DNA of 64,000 bases from Eubacterium sp. (lineage in GTDB: Bacteria > Bacillota > Clostridia > Lachnospirales > Lachnospiraceae). How positions within the stretch are numbered: position 1 is the stretch's first letter; each line of letters opens with the position of its first letter. Location: NCBI GenBank assembly GCA_017437905.1, contig JAFRWY010000047.1, forward strand, positions 55,641 to 119,640. Direction: 5' to 3'. The notes under the pieces were generated by a model. The model did no database searches and had not been told where the DNA came from. It was given only the letters and a program-made list of their open reading frames with translations. Position numbers and translations under genes: made by a program. Positions 1-10,747 of this stretch are shown one piece after another.

Positions 1-87
1 ACAGAGGATCTCGTACTTCGACGAAAGGATCTTCTTCGTCACCATCAGCATCATGGGTTCATCATCAACGATCAAAATCTTTGTCAT
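1..87 (-). CDS. Response regulator receiver domain, N-terminal part (cut by the window edge)
   Basis: Reading the minus strand from the ATG at 87 gives 29 residues beginning MTKILIVDDEPMMLMVTKKI, and the frame stays open to the window edge. The ILIVDDEPMM stretch is the first beta-strand and acidic pocket of a CheY-type receiver domain. A purine-rich ribosome binding site (GGAGAA) lies just upstream. The gene follows the large hybrid kinase after only 59 bases, so the two are probably co-transcribed and functionally paired. The output domain lies outside the window, so its type is unknown. Confidence 0.8.
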   Translation of the reverse strand, partial: MTKILIVDDEPMMLMVTKKILSSKYEILC

Positions 88-146
88 GGCATTTCTCCAA
101 TTTCTAATACTTCTTCCGGTCTCCCGATCCCGCCCCGCGGCGGATG

Positions 147-3100
147 TTACCCGGCAGTGCCAAAGGCCTGCCGTATGATCTTTACAACTTCCGTATATTT
201 GTCGAGCAGCGGTTCCATGCCGCTGTCGATCTCTTCGATCCTCTCTTCCTTCGCGGCCATTTCCTGACCGAGCGCCAGCTCCGCCAGGGCGTTCGCCCCG
301 ATCATCTTCGCCGTGCTCTTCAGTGCATGTACCCGGGTCCTGTAATCCGTCCATTTCTTTGCATCATAATCCCCGCGGATCTCCTCCAGCTTTGCCTCAT
401 AGCCGTCCGCAAAGGTCTGGACCATTTCCAGATAGAACTCTTCCATTCCCGCGGAATACTCAACTCCGGCCTTCGTATCAAGACCGTTCTTCTCCAGGAA
501 TTCCAGGGGACTGTCCGGCACCTGTCCGGCATCCTCCTCTTCCTTCGGCGGAAGCTCCGGTATCTCCCGGAACAGTTCCTCCTCCACACGGACGATCTTC
601 TCCCGGGGCAGATACTTCTCCAGCATGGCCTCCAGTTCCTTTACCTCGATGGGTTTGGACAGATAATCCTTAAAGCCCTGTTTCAGGTATTCCTCACGGA
701 CGCCGGCTATGGCATTGGCCGTAAGACAGATCACCGGGGTATCGTAAACCAGGTCCTCCTCCTGCATCTTCTTCAGGGTCTGGATACCGTCCATACCCGG
801 CATCATGTGATCCAGGAAGATCAGATCGTACCGCTTCTGCCGCACCAGACCCAGGGCATCCCTGCCTCCCGAAACCAGATCCGGCCGCACATGATACAGC
901 TTGAGAAGGCCTTTCACCACCTTCAGATTCATTTCATTGTCATCCACCACCAGGATCTCCGCATCCTTCACGTGGAAGGCTTCCTTCCGTACCCCGGCAT
1001 CAATACGCTTGCCCTGGGTATAGGTACCGATCGGCGTCCGGTCGATGATCTTCTGTTTGATCGTAAAGAAAAATGTAGAGCCCTGCCCGTAGGTGCTTTC
1101 CACCTGCAGACGGCTGTCCATCCTGGTCAGAAGTCCCTGCACGATGGATATGCCGAGGCCGGTTCCTTCGATATTCCGGTTCTGCACCTCGTCCAGCCGC
1201 TGGAAGGATTCGAAGAGCTTGCTCCGGTCCTCCTCCTTGATACCGATCCCGGTATCCTCCACGGAGACAGTCATCCAGCAGTTCTCGTCGTCCTCAACCC
1301 GTCCGGATATACGCAGCGTGACACTGCCCTCATGGGTGTATTTGACTGCATTTGTAAGCAGGTTCACGATCACCTGGCGGATCCGTACATCGTCTCCGAA
1401 CAGGGTCTTCGGCAGGGTCTCGTCCACCTTCGCCGTAAATGTGAGCCCCTTCTTCACTGCCCTTTCTTCGATCATGTTGGACAGATAATCCACCATTTCC
1501 CGGGTTTCATACTGCACGGGCAGGATCTCCATCTTGCCCTCCTCGATCTTGGAGAAGTCGAGGATGCTGTTGATCAGCTCCAGCAGCGTCCGGCCCGCAC
1601 TCTGGATGTTGGTGGCATATTCCAGGATCTCCGGTTCCTTCGCCTCCCGGAGGATCATTTCATCCATACCGATCACGGCATTGATGGGGGTCCGGATCTC
1701 ATGACTCATCTGTGCCAGGAACTGGGACTTGGCCTTTCCGGCACTTGTTGCATATTCCGCCGATGCCTTCAGCTTCCGGTTCACTTCATTCTGCCAGCGG
1801 ATGATACGGTTGATCATCACGTTGATGATGACGATGCAGGCCAGAAGCAGGATCATGCTGACCCCGATCCAGAGAATACTCTGGGCATAGACCGTCCACC
1901 ACTTGGTAACGACATACAGGAAGAAGCCGGTACCCGTCAGCTGTGCCCGGTTCACGATCACGCGGTTCCCGTTATAATCCCGGAGGGTCACGGGTTTTCC
2001 GAGTTCATGGATCTCACCGTACTCCGTATCCGCCACATTGACCGATCCGGATTCGTTCATCTCATAGGCCTTGTTGGGATGGTTGAGGATGGTTCCGTTC
2101 TCATCCACAAGGAACGAATATACGTAGCTTCCGTAGCTCTCTCCCAGAATATCGATCAGGGAATCCATCCAGAAATCCACAGCGAAAGCGCCCAGGAATT
2201 TTCCGTCATCTTCATAAACCATAACGGACATGGTGATGCAGTACATACCGGTCTGCTCATCCATGTACGGCGCGGAAATGCTGATCCCCCTGCCGTTCCG
2301 GACCGTCTCCTTATACCAGGGCCGTTCCTCGACCTTCCAGCCGGGAGACGGCTGCCAGCCGTTATTCATGATGACCGTACGTTCTTTATACGGATTGGCG
2401 ATATAACAGGCCGAGATCTCCGGGTGGGGCTTTGCCATGGCATCCAGCCAGGCCACGCATTCCTCATAATGGTCCGCGATCTCCGGATTCGTCTTCAGGC
2501 TGTTGGCAAATACCTCCAGTATGGTCTTCTGCGTCTCCAGCCAGAGCCGCACCTGCTGCCCGTACTGCTGGGTCTCAATGATCATGGAGTAATTTGCATT
2601 TTCCGAAGCCTGGCGCAGATTAATGAACGCGCTGAGGACCATGGTGACCGCAAAGATCACAATGATGATGATCCGGGAGATACGGATGGTTTTCGAGATA
2701 TCCCTCTTCTTCTTTTTGGTCGTCTCTCCGACTGTCTCCTCCCGCACCATGGCGCTGTAGGAGAAGAGATTGTCCAGCATGCCTTCCAGCTGCAGGCCGG
2801 AGGCCTTGATGCTTTCCATACTCTCACGGACATTCACGCTGTTCTCCAGACGCTTCACATCGGAGAGCTGCAGGATCCGTGCCAGAGGATCCTTCAGTTC
2901 CTGCGACACATTTGACAGAAATGCATCTCTGGCCTTCTGTGCCTGTTCCGCCCTGGCCCGGTTCTTGGCACCGAGCACATACAGGAACAGGATCAGTGCC
3001 AGCATACCGAACAGGATATAGTTTCGGATCGCTATCTCCCGGTAAGTGCTTTTATACAGGGTGGAGCGGTTTGCAAGCAGGATCAGGTACCAGCCCACAT

Positions 3101-3878
3101 TCGCTTTCCCGCTGAAGACCATGACTTCCGTATCGGAGACAAAACCGGAGAAGGTATCCGCCTTCTCTTCGATCACCTGTCTTACGATACTGTTATATTC
3201 CGGAAGGTCGGACTTCACATATTTTCCGACATAGGACATGTCCGAGTATCCGACGATCATCTGATCCTGCGTTACGATCAGTGCGGAATAATCCGCCTCG
3301 GAGCCGACCATCTTGTCGATGGATCTCTGGATTTCGCTGAGAGTGAAATCCATGCTGACCACCATGTCCTGATCCTTCAGCAGGACCGACATGGTGAAGC
3401 AGATATCCCCGGTCATCTGATCTATATAGGGTTCCGTTACGAAGATCTCCCCCCGGGCCTCCTCGGCTCCCACATACCAGGAGCGCTCCGTGGCATGGTA
3501 ATCGTCCGGCATGTTAAAGTCCGGGATATACACAAAGGATCTGGATGCCACATAGCAGTTAAAATTCACACCGTTCGTGCGAACCATCTGCTCGTCCCTG
3601 AACCGGCGGACATAGGCCCGCAGTTCATCCTCCGTTGCATTCCGTTCCTGCAGTTGTTCCACGCTGTCCGCAAACCGTTTCAGCGCATTCTGGTCCGCCA
3701 TCAGGGATTCCTGCAGCTCAGCACGGATCGTATCCAGCCGGAGCATGGATGTATCCTCGATCCTCCCGTTCATCGTCCGCAGGGTCTGTACGGAGGTCAT
3801 AATGATCACCGCGGTAAAAACTGCAATGATGATCATGATCATGATCCAGTCTATCGGTTTCAGTCGTCTCTTCTTCAT
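147..3878 (-). CDS. Hybrid sensor histidine kinase with two extracellular sensor modules, REC and Hpt domains
   Basis: A membrane-bound phosphorelay kinase of 1243 residues. In order: TM 11-29; a dCache-like extracellular sensor (about 35-275); TM 285-303; a short DHp-like helical pair (about 308-375) with SQELKD where a kinase would have SHE, so Gln326 replaces the phospho-accepting His; TM 402-418; a second dCache-like sensor (about 425-660); TM 670-690; a true HisKA domain with SHEIRT (His726); a HATPase domain with DTGIGI and GTGLGI; a REC domain with FLDHMMPG (Asp1023); and a C-terminal Hpt domain with HALKS (His1184). It looks like two receptor halves joined, the first having lost its catalytic part. 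Phosphate should pass His726 to Asp1023 to His1184 and then to a regulator, plausibly the adjacent one. The ligand is unknown. The start is the first ATG; its ribosome binding site is weak. Confidence 0.9.
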   Translation of the reverse strand: MKKRRLKPIDWIMIMIIIAVFTAVIIMTSVQTLRTMNGRIEDTSMLRLDTIRAELQESLMADQNALKRFADSVEQLQERNATEDELRAYVRRFRDEQMVRTNGVNFNCYVASRSFVYIPDFNMPDDYHATERSWYVGAEEARGEIFVTEPYIDQMTGDICFTMSVLLKDQDMVVSMDFTLSEIQRSIDKMVGSEADYSALIVTQDQMIVGYSDMSYVGKYVKSDLPEYNSIVRQVIEEKADTFSGFVSDTEVMVFSGKANVGWYLILLANRSTLYKSTYREIAIRNYILFGMLALILFLYVLGAKNRARAEQAQKARDAFLSNVSQELKDPLARILQLSDVKRLENSVNVRESMESIKASGLQLEGMLDNLFSYSAMVREETVGETTKKKKRDISKTIRISRIIIIVIFAVTMVLSAFINLRQASENANYSMIIETQQYGQQVRLWLETQKTILEVFANSLKTNPEIADHYEECVAWLDAMAKPHPEISACYIANPYKERTVIMNNGWQPSPGWKVEERPWYKETVRNGRGISISAPYMDEQTGMYCITMSVMVYEDDGKFLGAFAVDFWMDSLIDILGESYGSYVYSFLVDENGTILNHPNKAYEMNESGSVNVADTEYGEIHELGKPVTLRDYNGNRVIVNRAQLTGTGFFLYVVTKWWTVYAQSILWIGVSMILLLACIVIINVMINRIIRWQNEVNRKLKASAEYATSAGKAKSQFLAQMSHEIRTPINAVIGMDEMILREAKEPEILEYATNIQSAGRTLLELINSILDFSKIEEGKMEILPVQYETREMVDYLSNMIEERAVKKGLTFTAKVDETLPKTLFGDDVRIRQVIVNLLTNAVKYTHEGSVTLRISGRVEDDENCWMTVSVEDTGIGIKEEDRSKLFESFQRLDEVQNRNIEGTGLGISIVQGLLTRMDSRLQVESTYGQGSTFFFTIKQKIIDRTPIGTYTQGKRIDAGVRKEAFHVKDAEILVVDDNEMNLKVVKGLLKLYHVRPDLVSGGRDALGLVRQKRYDLIFLDHMMPGMDGIQTLKKMQEEDLVYDTPVICLTANAIAGVREEYLKQGFKDYLSKPIEVKELEAMLEKYLPREKIVRVEEELFREIPELPPKEEEDAGQVPDSPLEFLEKNGLDTKAGVEYSAGMEEFYLEMVQTFADGYEAKLEEIRGDYDAKKWTDYRTRVHALKSTAKMIGANALAELALGQEMAAKEERIEEIDSGMEPLLDKYTEVVKIIRQAFGTAG

Positions 3879-3982
3879 CTTCCGTATCGTCTCTTTATCA
3901 GCTCTCCCGGAATCCCGGGATCCTCAGTCTTTTATGAAAAGGCAGAGTTATCCTGCCCGAAAGCCAAAAAACACATATATAC

Positions 3983-4011
3983 ATTAAAACACAGCCTGTG
4001 GAAAATGTAAA
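3983..4011 (-). promoter_or_regulatory. Candidate sigma-A promoter for the hybrid kinase
   Basis: On the minus strand TTTACA (4006-4011) and TTTAAT (3983-3988) are separated by exactly 17 bases, about 105 bases before the kinase start. The 336-base gap between kinase and SGNH hydrolase is a divergent promoter region; I see no gene in it. Confidence 0.45.
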
Positions 4012-4049
4012 TAAAATGTGCCCGGATCATGTAATATCCTTCTCCTGTA

Positions 4050-4058
4050 TGATACAAT
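4050..4058 (+). promoter_or_regulatory. Candidate extended -10 promoter for the SGNH hydrolase
   Basis: TGATACAAT on the plus strand is an extended -10 element. There is no convincing -35 hexamer 17 bases upstream. It lies about 155 bases before the only plus-strand gene of the window. Confidence 0.35.
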
Positions 4059-4214
4059 AGCCGTAGAGGGGCTGTGAGTCGTAAAACGGCCCCGAAGTCC
4101 CGGGGAAGGGGATGACACCGCTCCGGAGACTGCAAAGCGCACCGAATCAATCCTGCGGCAACATGAAGAATACCGATTCATTTCCGCATCTGACAATTCC
4201 CGGGAGGAGCTTCC

Positions 4215-5591
4215 ATGAATCAGAATCCGAACAAAGACACCCGAAAAAAATACCGATTTCTCTTCATCACAGTACTGCTTCTCGTACTGATCGCGATCAT
4301 TTTCGCGGTGCTTCTGGCTCTCGGAGTGCTGCGGCTGGGGAAAAATACCCGGGAGGATCCGGACACCCGGGACCCCGCAGCCCCGACTGCAGGTACCACG
4401 GAAGATACCACAACCCCCGCCACGGAGACGGCGGAAGGAGGCAGGGTAGATCCGAAGATCATAGAACATATGGCACCTGCCACGGAGGTCCCCGGACTCA
4501 CGATCACGGATGAGATGCTGGAGAAGGGCATCCTGAACGAAGGAAATCCGTCGCGTCTGATGGGTGTGATGGAACGGGCGGCCCGGGGGGAAGAGATTAC
4601 GATCGCATATCTCGGCGGATCCATCACCGCAGGCAGCAGCGCCTCCCCTCAGGATAAGAAATGCTACGCCGCCCTGTCGACGGCCTGGTGGAACGATACA
4701 TTTCCGGAGGCAAAGATCAACTATGTCAATGCAGGCATCGGAGCCACGGATTCCTGGCTGGGCGTGCACCGGGTGACGGACGACGTCCTCTCCCATGCTC
4801 CGGATCTGGTGATCGTGGAATACTCCGTAAATGACGGCCAGGGCTGGAACAAAGAAACCTACGACAGTCTGCTCCGCGTCATACTGGAGTCTGAAACCAG
4901 GCCTGCCGTGATCTCGCTTCTGCTGGCGGGAGAGAATTACGGTTTTGCCTCGGAGCATGCTCCGGTTGCCTTCCGGTACAAGATCCCGATCATCAGCTAC
5001 AGCGCGCTTCTCTCCGGAAAGCTTGTCTCCTGGAAGAGTGTCGGAAATTCCGACGGAACCCATCCCGACAACCCGGGACACGCACTGATCGCACGGCTTC
5101 TGACGGAATACTACCGCCGGGTTCTTTCCGGGATCAATGAAACGGAGGATCCGGGGTATACCGTACCGGATCTTTCCGAATCCCAGACCCGGTGCCGCTA
5201 CCGGAACGCGGATCTGATCTTCTCCGATGAACTGACTCCGGACACGGCCGAAGGATTCGAAGCCGCAAAGGTAACTCCCATCCTCTTCTCCGATAAGGGC
5301 TGGAAGACCACCTCCGCAGGAAGCATCTCCTTTACCGTCACCACCCGGGAAATCGGTATCGCATGGCTGCAAAAAAGCACAGATCCCGACGGAATCTGTG
5401 CTGATTATCAGCTGATCATTGACGGTGAGCCGGCCATGACCCTGCCCGGTGCGGCCACCAGCTGGGGCCCCCATCCGGAGTACCGGTCCGTCCTGCTGGA
5501 CGAGACCGCAAGTCATAAGATCGAATTACGGCCTGCCGAAGGCAGCACCGGAACCGACTTTGAGATCCTGGCACTGGGGATCGTGCGGTAG
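4215..5591 (+). CDS. Membrane-anchored SGNH/GDSL hydrolase, probable carbohydrate esterase
   Basis: This 458-residue protein has an N-terminal membrane helix (about 13-40) without a clear cleavage site, then a Thr/Pro-rich linker (about 45-75), so it should be anchored outside the cell. The SGNH catalytic blocks are visible: GGSITAGSS (nucleophile Ser136), VEYSVNDG (Asn206) and DGTHPDNPGH (Asp280, His283). About 125 residues beyond the catalytic core form a likely beta-sandwich. SGNH enzymes of this layout usually remove acyl groups from polysaccharides, but the substrate cannot be read from the sequence. GGGAGG lies 7 bases before the ATG. It is the only plus-strand gene and it converges on the ABC permease at 5611 with a 19-base gap. 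Confidence 0.85.
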   Translation: MNQNPNKDTRKKYRFLFITVLLLVLIAIIFAVLLALGVLRLGKNTREDPDTRDPAAPTAGTTEDTTTPATETAEGGRVDPKIIEHMAPATEVPGLTITDEMLEKGILNEGNPSRLMGVMERAARGEEITIAYLGGSITAGSSASPQDKKCYAALSTAWWNDTFPEAKINYVNAGIGATDSWLGVHRVTDDVLSHAPDLVIVEYSVNDGQGWNKETYDSLLRVILESETRPAVISLLLAGENYGFASEHAPVAFRYKIPIISYSALLSGKLVSWKSVGNSDGTHPDNPGHALIARLLTEYYRRVLSGINETEDPGYTVPDLSESQTRCRYRNADLIFSDELTPDTAEGFEAAKVTPILFSDKGWKTTSAGSISFTVTTREIGIAWLQKSTDPDGICADYQLIIDGEPAMTLPGAATSWGPHPEYRSVLLDETASHKIELRPAEGSTGTDFEILALGIVR

Positions 5592-5610
5592 TACGCAGGA
5601 TGCCGGGCTG

Positions 5611-6360
5611 TCACAGACTGATCTTCTTATCCATAAGATATCCGGTTCCCAGGGTGCATCCCGTGGCAACCAGTATATCAAAGATCAGCTGCGGGATTTT
5701 GGACAGAAACTCCCGGAAAAAATGACTTTTCACCGAAACATCCAGTTCGGGGATGGAATCGGCTATGGCTCTGTACACGATCAGGATCAGGATCACGAAT
5801 ACGATGCTGAGACCTCTCCGTCCCCCCTTGCTCTGGGTTGCCGTAGCCGCAATGGCCGATCCGAGATACGCTATGGAATACACCGTCAGCGTTATGAAAA
5901 CACCGCTGATCAGCAGTACGATCACCACGGCCCAGACCTCCTCCGGTGTGGTGTTGACCATCCGCGCAAAGGTTCTCAGGAAGGAAAGCTCCCTGCCGTA
6001 CCTGGCATTGATGATGCCCATGTCCAGAACCGCCAGCAGGATCAATGCGATCGCTGCTACTGCCAGCTCGATCAGTCCCGTAAGCATCTTCGAGAAAATG
6101 ATCTTGTAAGGCGAAACCGGTGTCAGGAATATCATATAACCGCTCTTCTCACGGATATCCCTGCTGAAGCTGAGAAGTCCCATCAGCCAGATCGTGAAAT
6201 AAGAGATCATGCCTCCTGCATACAGGAGCATCAGCCCGAGCACGATGGAACCCGGAGATCCAGCTAAAAGAAATATGAGCTCCGCTCCGCCCAGAATGCA
6301 GGCAAGGATCAGGAGGGTAAGCCGGTTCCGCATCAGTTCATATTTGACTGTCTTTAACAT
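5611..6360 (-). CDS. ABC-2 type exporter permease
   Basis: A hydrophobic protein of 249 residues with about six membrane helices and the ABC-2 permease layout: a short cytoplasmic N-terminus (MLKTVKYELMRNR), a helix pair, then a cytoplasmic segment (FSRDIREKSGYMIFLTPVSPYKI) typical of the family. The start is placed at the ATG at 6360 because GGGGAGA precedes it at good distance; an in-frame ATG eight codons upstream lacks a ribosome binding site. It lies 86 bases after the ABC ATPase gene, and the two should form one exporter. The substrate is unknown; such pairs export peptides, lipids or antibiotics. Confidence 0.85.
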   Translation of the reverse strand: MLKTVKYELMRNRLTLLILACILGGAELIFLLAGSPGSIVLGLMLLYAGGMISYFTIWLMGLLSFSRDIREKSGYMIFLTPVSPYKIIFSKMLTGLIELAVAAIALILLAVLDMGIINARYGRELSFLRTFARMVNTTPEEVWAVVIVLLISGVFITLTVYSIAYLGSAIAATATQSKGGRRGLSIVFVILILIVYRAIADSIPELDVSVKSHFFREFLSKIPQLIFDILVATGCTLGTGYLMDKKISL

Positions 6361-6446
6361 CCGTCTCTCCCCTTCCCATTTCATGAAATGTGTATCCTGA
6401 ACGTAAGACCCCTTTCGGGATCTGTCTCATTATCCCGTGTATCCTT

Positions 6447-7685
6447 CTATGCCAACGGATTGTCGAAATCCTCCGGCGTCTCGGTGGCGCCTCTCGGCCG
6501 GTACGGATTCTGTACCGGTTCGATCGGATCGCTGTACATCGGATCCGGTGCGGGCGGTATGTACGGCCGGACCGGTGCGGCGGGCACTACATAGGGCTGT
6601 GGCTGTCCTCCCCGGGCCGGACCCGGTGCTGCATAGGGCTGCGACGGTGCTCCCCCGGCCGGACCCGGCGCTGCATAGGGCTGTGACGGTGTTCCCTGGG
6701 CCGGACCCGGCGCTGCGTAGGGCTGTGACGGGGTCTGCCCCGGTATCCCGTCGGACGGAGCCGGTGTCACGTATGGCTGACCGGGAACTGCGTATGACTG
6801 ACCCGGAACCACGTACGGCTGACCGGGAACTGCGTACGGCTGACCCGGAACTGCGTATGGCTGACCGGGAACCATGTACGGCTGACCCGGAACCACGTAC
6901 GCCTGGCCGGGAACCATGTACGGCTGACTCGGAACCATGTACGCCTGGCCGGGCATCACATAGGGCTGCCCCGGCGTAGGAGCTCCGTAGAGAATTGCCG
7001 CACCGAAGATCTCCCGGTACATGTCCGTCATGGACTTTCCGTATTTCTCACGGAAACCTGCCGTGGACCCGGAAACCACCAGGCGTCCTTCCCGGATGAA
7101 GAGCACATGATCCGCGATCCGTTCCAGATCCTCGATCAGGTGGCTGGAGATCAGGATCACCGCATCCCGGCTGATCCCGTTCATGATCCCTGCCGTCACT
7201 TCTTCCCGTGCGATCATATCGATCCCGTTCAGCGGCTCGTCCAGCATCATCATTTTCGGATTCCGTGCCACATTCAGCGCCACCTTGAACTTCGCCATCA
7301 TACCCGTGGAATAGGTGTTCAGCTTCATGGCCGGATTCAGCTGCATCCGCTCCATCATCCACTGAAACCTCTCCATACTGAAATCCGTGAAGAAATCCTC
7401 ATAATACTTTGCGGCCTGAAGTCCGGTCATATAGGAAAAGAAATAAGGCTCCGTCGGCATATACGCGATCGTTGCCTTGTCTTTATAGGTCAGGGGATGA
7501 TCATCCACAAGAACCTGCCCGGCCGAAGGCTTCACCAGACCCGCGATCATTTTCATGAGCGTGGACTTGCCGCTGCCGTTCGGCCCGAGGATCGCATAGA
7601 TATGCCCGGGTTCAAAGCGGTAACTGAAATTGATCAGCGCCGGTTTCCCTCCGTATCCTTTATCCAGATTCTGACATACGATCAT
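6447..7685 (-). CDS. ABC transporter ATPase with a long Pro/Gln/Tyr repeat tail
   Basis: The first 235 residues are a standard exporter ATPase: Walker A GPNGSGKS (34-41), a weakly conserved signature YSTGMMAKFK, Walker B MMMLDEPLNGID and the switch histidine in SSHL. The remaining 175 residues are unusual for this family. Ten heptads of the form PGQPYxV (residues 238-307) are followed by three 14-residue units PSQPYAAPGPA.G. (319-360) and a Pro-rich end. The tail should be cytoplasmic and disordered. The start is put at the ATG at 7685, preceded by GGGAG; the ATG ten codons upstream has no site. It pairs with the permease downstream. The tail may bind a partner or promote clustering, but nothing in the sequence says which. 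Confidence 0.88.
   Translation of the reverse strand: MIVCQNLDKGYGGKPALINFSYRFEPGHIYAILGPNGSGKSTLMKMIAGLVKPSAGQVLVDDHPLTYKDKATIAYMPTEPYFFSYMTGLQAAKYYEDFFTDFSMERFQWMMERMQLNPAMKLNTYSTGMMAKFKVALNVARNPKMMMLDEPLNGIDMIAREEVTAGIMNGISRDAVILISSHLIEDLERIADHVLFIREGRLVVSGSTAGFREKYGKSMTDMYREIFGAAILYGAPTPGQPYVMPGQAYMVPSQPYMVPGQAYVVPGQPYMVPGQPYAVPGQPYAVPGQPYVVPGQSYAVPGQPYVTPAPSDGIPGQTPSQPYAAPGPAQGTPSQPYAAPGPAGGAPSQPYAAPGPARGGQPQPYVVPAAPVRPYIPPAPDPMYSDPIEPVQNPYRPRGATETPEDFDNPLA
6606..6974 (-). repeat. In-frame tandem repeats: ten 21-base units, then three 42-base units
   Basis: The DNA coding for the ATPase tail is a tandem array. Ten 21-base units (about 6765-6974) encode PGQPYxV heptads and three 42-base units (about 6606-6731) encode PSQPYAAPGPA.G. 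blocks. Units differ mostly at silent or conservative positions, so the array is maintained in frame and probably changes copy number by slippage. Confidence 0.9.
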
Positions 7686-7738
7686 GTGACAATCTCCCAT
7701 ATACGCGCGGATCATTTCCCGCGCAGATTACAGACAAT

Positions 7739-7760
7739 GATCCCGCCGGGCAGCGGGATC
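7739..7760 (-). terminator. Hairpin after the ATP synthase operon
   Basis: GATCCCGC and GCGGGATC form a perfect 8-base stem with a 6-base loop, 27 bases beyond the atpC stop. The following bases (ATTGTCTG) make only a weak U-tract, so termination may be leaky into the ABC genes. Confidence 0.5.
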
Positions 7761-7787
7761 AGCTTCTTCCCCGTAAGGATTCATTTC

Positions 7788-8204
7788 TTAATTGATGTCA
7801 TGCTCCCGGGATGCCTTCAGACGAACCATGGCCCGGCGCAGGGTAGCCTCCGCCGTATAGTACTCCTGCAGACTGCGTTTCTGGAGCATGATCTCCTTCG
7901 CTTCTTCCGCCCGTGCACGGGCCCGTTCCGCGTCGATCTCTTCCGGTCGTTCCGCGGTATTGACCAGCACCAGCACGTCTCCGTCCTCGATCCGGACCAT
8001 TCCCTCCGAGACGGAAGCCGTATATTGTTTCGGGTCTCCGGGGATCCGGTACTTCATGATTCCCGGAAAAATGGCGATCACAAGATTCCGGTGGCGTGCC
8101 TGGATCCCGTAGGATCCGTCTGCCGTCGGAATGATCAGCGATTCCAGATCCCCCTCGAAGAAGGGACTGTCCGCCTCGTATATTCTTGCCCTGAATACAT
8201 TCAT
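7788..8204 (-). CDS. atpC: ATP synthase F1 subunit epsilon
   Basis: A protein of 138 residues with the usual epsilon layout: an N-terminal beta-sandwich (MNVFRARIYEADSPFFEGDLESLIIP... GSYGIQARHRNLV) and a C-terminal helical hairpin rich in Arg, Ala and Glu (about 88-135). Epsilon joins gamma to the c-ring and can inhibit ATP hydrolysis. It is the last gene of the ATP synthase operon, 99 bases after atpD. That gap holds a copy of the dispersed repeat at 8229-8254. Confidence 0.93.
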   Translation of the reverse strand: MNVFRARIYEADSPFFEGDLESLIIPTADGSYGIQARHRNLVIAIFPGIMKYRIPGDPKQYTASVSEGMVRIEDGDVLVLVNTAERPEEIDAERARARAEEAKEIMLQKRSLQEYYTAEATLRRAMVRLKASREHDIN

Positions 8205-8228
8205 AGACAGAATTCTCCTGTGATATCA

Positions 8229-8254
8229 GATTCTTCGTTTCCTCCGGGATGACA
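8229..8254 (+). repeat. Copy of the dispersed GATTCTTCG...ATGACA intergenic repeat
   Basis: GATTCTTCG at the left and GGGATGACA at the right, in the atpD-atpC gap. It belongs to a family also seen at 9722, 10713, 23231, 27042, 34001 and 48683. Confidence 0.6.
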
Positions 8255-8303
8255 ATCGGTATCCCGCGTCATACGGCCGCCTGTTGCTGCAGAATATGAA
8301 GCG

Positions 8304-9740
<1,437 letters not shown>

Positions 9741-9751
<11 letters not shown>

Positions 9752-10661
9752 TATCATTTTCTGTCTGCTGCCGTTTGCGCTTCTTGATCTGCGCCTTCGC
9801 GCCACCCGCAACCTCCGTGATCTCCTGGGTGATGGCCGCCTGCCGCACCCGGTTGTACTCAACCGAAAGATTTCCGAGCAGTTCCTCCGCATTGTCATTC
9901 GCGGACTTCATGGCGGTCATCCGCGCATTCTGCTCACTGCAGAAACTCTCCACAAGTGCACCGTAGATATATCCGGCGATATAACTGGGAACAATATTCT
10001 CCAGGGCCGCCGTTACATTCGGTACAAATTCATACTCCTTCCGGATCTCTCCGGTACGTACCTCCATCTTTCCGAACTGTCCCCGCTCGAAGGGAAGCAG
10101 CTGTGCCTTCCGGACCAGTGCCTGTCCGCCCTTCTCCATCTGGCTGTAAATGACGCGGATCTCGTCGCATTTTCCCGTATTATACAGATTCAGAAGAACG
10201 TTGCTGATCTCCCGTGCACGCCGGAAGGTCGGATTCTGTGCCGTGTACAGGAAGGACCGCTCGATGGGGATCTTTCTCCGCATGAAATACTGGCGTCCGT
10301 ACTCACCCACCACATAAAGAAGCATGTTATGATGTCTTCGGATCTCTTCCTCCGCCTGCTTCAGAATGTTGTGATTGTACGCGCCCGCAAGGCCCTTATC
10401 CGCCGTGATCACGAGATACACGTAGGTCTCCGCCGGCTTCCGCCCGGTTTCCGGGTAGAAATAATGGCTGTTCACGTCGTTCCGCCGCTGGAAGATGCGC
10501 ATCATTTCCGACTCCTGCAGCTGGAAATAAGGCAGCGTCCGTTCCAGGTCGGCACGTGCCTTCGTCAGCTTCGTCGACGCGATCAGATACATGGCATTCG
10601 TGATCTTCTGCGTATTACGGACGCTCTCGATTCGGTTTTTGATTTCTTTCGTATTCGCCAT
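9741..10661 (-). CDS. atpG: ATP synthase F1 subunit gamma
   Basis: 306 residues. The N-terminal helix MANTKEIKNRIESVRNTQKI and the C-terminal helix with RQAAITQEITEVAGGA are the two conserved coiled-coil ends that form the rotor shaft. After the usual end of the family (EVAGGA) about 17 extra, mostly basic residues follow (starting KAQIKKRKRQQ), and the last of them are encoded inside an intergenic-type repeat, which suggests the reading frame was extended by repeat insertion. Gamma couples c-ring rotation to the catalytic sites. It lies 86 bases after atpA. Confidence 0.95.
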
Positions 10662-10712
10662 GATACCCTTATTCTCTATATCGCGAGTGGTGAGATCCCC
10701 CGTTCCATGATG

Positions 10713-10738
10713 AGATCCTTCTCTCCGCTCAGGATGAC
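10713..10738 (+). repeat. Dispersed repeat copy between atpA and atpG
   Basis: GATCCTTCTC...CAGGATGAC in the 86-base gap; same family as at 8229 and 9722. Confidence 0.55.
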
Positions 10739-10747
10739 GGGGCTGCG

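Noticed and set aside
144-2915. A 923-codon open frame on the plus strand
   Set aside because: It is antisense to the histidine kinase, rich in His, Leu and Pro without domain sense, and arises from GC-rich codon use of the real gene. The same applies to long plus-strand frames at 17120-19567, 31223-33979 and 59804-62071.
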